64,000 nucleotides of DNA from contig NC_068558.1 of assembly GCF_022201045.2 (NCBI RefSeq), forward strand, positions 40,567,501 to 40,631,500, given 5' to 3'. Shown here piece by piece: positions 58,701-64,000 of this stretch. The notes beneath the pieces are model-generated. The model was not told the origin of the DNA and did not search any database. It saw nothing but the letters and a program-made list of their open reading frames with translations. Position 1 is the stretch's first letter. Each line of letters begins with the position of its first letter. The position numbers and the translations under genes are program-made. The stretch is from Citrus sinensis (taxonomy: Eukaryota > Streptophyta > Magnoliopsida > Sapindales > Rutaceae).

Positions 58701-61700
58701 ACTACTAAAATTAACAAAAATAAAAAAAATAAACTACCCCGTTTCTTTGAAAGAGAATTCCTTCAATCTTCTAGCCAACTCGATTTCCGTAGCTGCAGCT
58801 CCAGGTACAATGCGACTGTCCCTGCACATTGCCTGACAGAAAACACTAAACGCTGACGTCATCGTTCTCAACTTCAATTCCAGATGAACAATTCAACGAA
58901 CACTACAAAAACATCAGAATGGTAGGAAAAAAAGGTCAAGCAATCTACAAAACCCACCTTATATGTATTTACTCCATCATCAACAGCTCTTTCAAGGTCA
59001 TCCAATATACTATCAGTACTTCCTCGCAAAACCACAGTGGAAACAGAGTTTCCTCCTCCTTCATTTCTTACAATAGTTACCTACATAACACAATCATTCA
59101 TAAAAAAGCTAGGCCAACATAATCAAAATTAATAGATACAACGGAAATAGATCAAACTATGACTAAATTGAGCTCTTTGAAACATACCCTAGCTCCACCA
59201 ATTTCTTCAACTGAAACAGAATCAACATATCCCAAATCATCTGGGTTTGGTTGACAAAGCTTCAACTGTTGGAGGAAAAACAAAAAAGTTAGGGAACAAT
59301 CAAAATGGTTTTATCGCACAATCAAGAGGGACTGTGAATTATGCTTACCATAGCAACAGCACCTGTTGTACGACAAAATCGTCGCAATTCAAACTTTGAG
59401 CTGATTTTCAAAACCATGAGCCTTCAATCGAGAACATGAAAATAAGAATGGAGACACTTAAGGAGGCTCCAGAATAAAATCGAAAAAGCGACTGAAAAGT
59501 TGCATTATGTAATAAAAATAAATAGACAAATAGATAGTATTATGGAGCAACTTTGTGCAATGAAGACCAAATTAAACTCTTATGCACAGATGAAGACAAA
59601 TAAGGGCAAAAATGGAAACTTCAAATACTTGTAACGTTCACAGAAATGTAATGCCATTTCTCCAACTGCTGCTCCACTAACAATTACTTCGGCACCCGAT
59701 TCTGCAACAGCTTTGATGAGTCCTTCAACTTTAGCTTCTTCAGTTTTAGCATAATTCTCAAGCTAAAAACAGCACCAAGAGAAACAGTTTAGCATTATAG
59801 CATGAAATGGAGCTTTACAAATAATTTCTAAAACCAGGAAAGCAACTGTAGTTCCAAGTGAATATAGACAATTACTACCGAAATTATTGTGCTACATAAA
59901 AACAATCATATAAGCACATGATACTACAAATTTGAAGGTGAAAAATGAGAAAATATAGCTTATTCCCAGTGAATATCTCATGTAACCGTTATAAAAAATA
60001 AAAAATGTCAATTTGCAATAAATTTATGTTTATTACTTATATACAGAACTGTTTAGAGTGTATCATAAGAAAAGAACTAGTTCATGTAATAGTGCCCATC
60101 AACAGTAACACATAAATTAATGGCTTTCACCAAGTAAATAAAGAAAAGACAGCCTGAAATGAGATAAACATACATACATACATATGTCCCACAATGTCAT
60201 AAAGGAAAGAATCGAAAAGCATCGAAAATAGATGTTTCTCTATATTTACCTGCTCAGCATTGTGAATAAGAACAGTTCCTTTAGTTTCAGTCGCAGAGGT
60301 ATCAACACCACCAGCAAACACCGCAACCTGAAAAAGTTCCAAACTCAAACAAACAAAACCACGATGAAAATGAATTCCACTTTACACCTACACTCTTAAC
60401 TAACAAGCGAATAAAGTACAAGAATAACCAGAAATTAACAGAACTTGAAAAGAAACACACACACACACACCCCAAAAAAAAAAAAAAACAGCTGAAGCAC
60501 ATTGATATAATGAAATGAAATCAACACGGGATCACTTTATATATGATCTTCCAGAAATATATTAACTTCTCCCAAAATTTCAAATTCCTTCTTCAGAACT
60601 ATAAAATAATTTCATTATAAATCTATTAATGATGATGGCTCCTTTACGTCAGATTGCTTCCCACTACAACTATTTCTAATATCTCTTGCTATTATCCTGC
60701 AACAAAAATCTCTAGTATGTATCACTACTATCCTGTAATATCTCAATTGACCTACCCTTTACATCCGATGACTTCCCACTACAACTATATCTAATATCTC
60801 TTGCTATTATCCTGCAACAAAAAGCTCTAGTATGTATCACTACTATCCTGTAATATCTCAACTGACCTACCCTTGACCTTATCTTCTGGTAATATCATTG
60901 AACACCTTAGTTAAAAGACAAAAATCCTTGAGATAATATTTACATCATGAGCTGAAAACACTGACATAATTATAGCTGTAACTCCACTCATCAAGTCACA
61001 TCTGCTAAATAGGTGTTTTTGGTTGGGGGGGTGGGGGAGGATGGGAATAAAAAAACTATTCTGACAATGGCCTCAGCTCCCTGAGATGTACACCTTAAAT
61101 GAAAACAAAAGCCAAAGAATGATTACTCACCAGACTACCAAACTCAAGCCCTATCACGTAACAAAAGGATGACAGCATGCACCAACTTTAATAGACAGTG
61201 AGAGGGAGAAAGAAATATAAAAAGCAACCGCAGAGATTCATTAGGATACTTAAATCAAACAGAAGAGAGAAAAGGAGAAGAAAATAAGGACTAATGACCT
61301 TTGCCTTCTCCATGTTCTTGATACTTCCAACAGCATCACTCTTCAAAACCATACCACGAACAATTGTAGAATTGTGCAAACCTCCTCCCAGAAGTTTTGC
61401 AACACGAACATTGTCAACGTTAAAGTTGGCTGGGTTCTTGGGGCAAACTTGGATGCATGCCTGTAGTGCAACTAAAATAATAAGTACAACTTTCACACAA
61501 GAAAAGAGAAAGAGCTAACTATCCAATAAACAACAAGGTACACTCAAATAATTACATCAGCAATAAGCGGACACAAAATCTCCTCTTGGCCAAATTGCTT
61601 GCTAGCAACAGCAGCCTTCATTCGATAAATAACTTCCTCCGTATTTCTAACATCCATATTTTCAGAACCTTCCTCCACCAGTTCTTCTAAGACTTCAATG

Positions 61701-62965
61701 GTCTGCAATTATTTCAAAAAAATAAATCAGAAACTGCATTGGTAAGTTATTCCGCCTAAGAAATGGTATTCCGAGTGAGGCAAGGCACTCGAAAACCTTA
61801 TTGATCGCCTTAGTGTATCCACTGATGATCTCACTAGGGTGTAGGCCCATCCTTATAAGCTCCTCTGCACCCTGTAGAATTTCCCCAGCAAACGAGATTG
61901 TCAAATTGGCCCCATCACCAATTTCTTCCTGTTGAGCCTTTCCGGCTAAGACCAAAAGCTTGGCAGCAGGATGCTGAACCTCAAGTTCATTGACAATAGT
62001 CGCAGCATCATTTGTGACAAAAAGTTTGTCTAAATGATTGATAACCATCTTATTCATACCTGAGGATAAAATACATAAGAAATTAATCTACATAAACTTT
62101 ATCTAATGTTTTTATAACTCCAAAGAGCATTGAATGTAGGTCTATCCATAATATACAAGTTAGTATGATTTTCAGCAATTGAAACCTAATAACAATAAAA
62201 GATAGGGCAAATGACTCCTCCAAAATATTACTCCCATTCATACATCATTCATATCCAATTCATCGCCTGGAGATCTCTGAGTTTTCCCAACAAGTTCAAA
62301 ACAATCAGAACCGCAATTCATTTCCTTAATCCTTCCTCGACCACCGCCCCTTCTTTCCCCTCTCCAAAAAAATATATACATATTACCACCCCAATATCAG
62401 CACAAATGAACATTTGTCATGAAATTCATTAGATATTTTTTATCTTCAGATAATATATAAACATATTTTGCAACTACTTATTTTGATGCAACAGCAGTGA
62501 TGAGTCGTTTTCGTTATAATGTGATCATTTTGTGAATATATATGACACCATTTCTGGCTTATTACAGGTTTTATGCCAATCATAAAACAGATCCCTCTGA
62601 TACGCTTTCCAAAGTAGCAACAAATCAACACTATCACCGAAATCTAGTCACACAAAAGCCAAAAATGACCCACTGGTCCACATTCATCAGCACGGTAAAG
62701 TAAGCAAAAAAAGTTCAAACCTTTACAAAAACTAGAAGTTAAAAACACAAACACAAAAACACCTAGTTCAAAAAACAGCAAAAGGAAAAGAATGAAGTGA
62801 TCCGGAAGTAGTAGTACCATTGGGTCCAAGAGAAGTGCGAGTGATAGTAGAAAGCTGTTTGCAAGCATCGATGTTTTTTAGCACAGCTTCGTCGAGACCT
62901 GACATATGCTTGTGCCCTTCTTTGAGCATTGCCTGTATCCCATACGGTTGCATTGAAAATCCCAT
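55787..62965 (-). CDS. CCT8: T-complex protein 1 subunit theta (CCT8)
   Basis: Theta subunit of the eukaryotic cytosolic chaperonin TRiC/CCT, which folds actin, tubulin and other proteins using ATP; in Arabidopsis CCT8 is also linked to KNOTTED1 movement. Thirteen exons: 62818-62965, 61797-62059, 61556-61702, 61299-61460, 60250-60327, 59629-59762, 59349-59421, 59188-59265, 58958-59080, 58738-58832, 57597-57806, 56786-56843 and 55787-55858; product 546 aa (Arabidopsis about 549). It begins MGFSMQPYGIQAMLKEG. Group II chaperonin motifs are present: TSLGPNG, TNDAATIV, GDGANLT (theta variant of GDGTT), GVDTSATETKGTVL, and VPGAAATEIELAR near the C-terminal ATP site. The tail ends PGGGMDED. All splice sites are GT-AG. 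Very secure. Confidence 0.96.
58003..58078. repeat. 44-bp-period tandem repeat in a CCT8 intron
   Basis: ATTTTTAATACCAAAGAAAA with trailing GCAAATAG occurs at about 58005 and again at 58049. Intronic, no coding role. Confidence 0.8.
60643..60872. repeat. 115-bp tandem duplication in a CCT8 intron
   Basis: Two copies (about 60643-60757 and 60758-60872) share CTTCCCACTACAACTAT through TATGTATCACTACTATCCTG with only a few differences. They lie in the intron between exons 4 and 5. Confidence 0.85.
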
Positions 62966-64000
62966 TTTTTTTTCTCTTCGTCACTTGATTTTTTCTTTTT
63001 TCTTTTTTCTTTTCAAAGGTTTTGATTCAGAGAGATGAGAAATAAGCCCTAAATCCCCAGAAGCTATATCGGGTTTTTTCTTTGAGTGAGAGAGTGTGCG
63101 CTTTGTTTTGTTTATTTGAACTTCTGAAAAAGAGTGCCCTAGAACTTTTCAGTGTAAAGGGGGAGGGGGGGAAGCTCGAAACCCGACCCGCATACTTTGG
63201 ACTGGACCGGAACTCCAAATTAGAAGAGAGGCCCAAAACCAGGACCCAACAATGATAATAATTAATTTTGGGAGATTATTATCCAAATTCCAAACATCTA
63301 AGTTTTGACAAAAGTTCCGGTTATTTCCACGAATGTCAAAAGCTATCTCTAATTCCCTATTACGATCAAGCAGTTTTTTCTCGGTTGATACCCGAGTTCG
63401 AATCCTTCTAACCCCAATAAAAAAAAACAATCCTTCTAACCAATCACGCGTCTTAAATCATCAATAACTTGTCGTTGATAATTACACTTGCCACCTTTAG
63501 ATATGATATTATTTATCAAAAAAAGTTATACAATTTTCAAATTATTTAATGGAGTACAAATAAAACTTTTTTCTTAAATGAAAAATTATCATCCGAATAT
63601 CTACTTCAACTTTGAGACTATTAATAAAAAAAAAGAATGGATTATAAAACTTTTTTCTTAAATAAAAAATTATCATCCAAATATCTGCTTCAACTTAATG
63701 ATTTTTTTTTTATACCCCAATATGAAAATTTTCTTCGACTGTAATATAATACTTGTAAAATGAAAAATAGATCAACTCTCAATGCACTATATTTTGGAAT
63801 AAACTTTTGAAGGATTTTGGTCAGAAGGAGAAGAACCTTAGATTGATGCATTTATGTAGTGTCCTGGAGCGGGAGCGAGTAGTTTGGATTTCTCTCCCTT
63901 CAATGTTTATTTACTAATTTCAAGGAAGGAGTAGGAATCTCACTCTGTAGGGTTTACTTTTTTTTGGAGTGGAGAGTGAAATTCTCACTCTTATGGGGGG
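62966..64000. other. CCT8 upstream region and right-hand edge
   Basis: The first 200 bases hold the CCT8 5' UTR and promoter, pyrimidine-rich on the coding strand. Beyond about 63250 the DNA is AT-rich; a partly repeated phrase (AAACTTTTTTCTTAAATRAA at 63562 and 63638) is present. No gene recognised. Confidence 0.5.

Noticed and set aside
63380-63410. tRNA-like T-arm (GAGTTCGAATCC)
   Set aside because: No matching acceptor stem, D-arm or anticodon arm at the right distance upstream, so not a tRNA gene.

Overview
This is nuclear DNA from a flowering plant, most likely a rosid eudicot of the Citrus/Rutaceae kind. The genus is inferred from remembered protein similarity. The DNA is AT-rich, genes have many short GT-AG introns, and transposon debris fills the gaps. 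Ten host protein genes look intact, three short-chain dehydrogenase/reductase (SDR) copies are broken, and one further ORF rides inside a transposon. Gene models were built by hand by joining exons at splice sites so that the frame and the known family sequence are both kept.

Layout, left to right. 0-3.5 kb: gene-free, with two weak MITE candidates. 3.5-4.6 kb (-): GATA transcription factor. 5.8-6.9 kb: two Mutator-like (MULE) MITEs. 8.5-12.1 kb (-): chloroplast-type HNH protein with a GC-AG intron. 12.9-16.6 kb (-): TATA-box-binding protein whose stop codon is split by the last intron. 18.2-19.6 kb: a Pack-MULE with a perfect 9-bp target duplication carrying a 302-codon open reading frame. 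20.5-32.2 kb (-): cluster of four SDR copies, one intact, with another MULE MITE ending 10 bp from a stop codon. 27-31 kb: mostly unexplained, with weak exon-like pieces. 33.9-37.2 kb (-): DYW-type PPR protein, head to head with ING2, a PHD-finger histone reader (+, 38.2-41.7 kb). 45.4-47.8 kb (+): SINE1-like nuclear envelope protein. 48.5-54.9 kb (-): tandem paralogues NDF5-like and PNSB2-like, both tied to the chloroplast NDH complex; a Ty1/copia fossil lies in the last intron of the first. 55.8-63.0 kb (-): CCT8, the theta subunit of the cytosolic chaperonin. The last 1 kb is gene-free.

There is no operon logic, but gene order is informative. From memory of Arabidopsis locus numbers, ING2-SINE1 are neighbours on chromosome 1, with NDF5 and a TBP gene not far away. 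CCT8-SINE2-SDR are neighbours on chromosome 3. This window holds both sets together, as expected if it keeps the order that existed before the Arabidopsis-lineage duplication and gene loss. The most unusual item is the Pack-MULE with its intact captured ORF.
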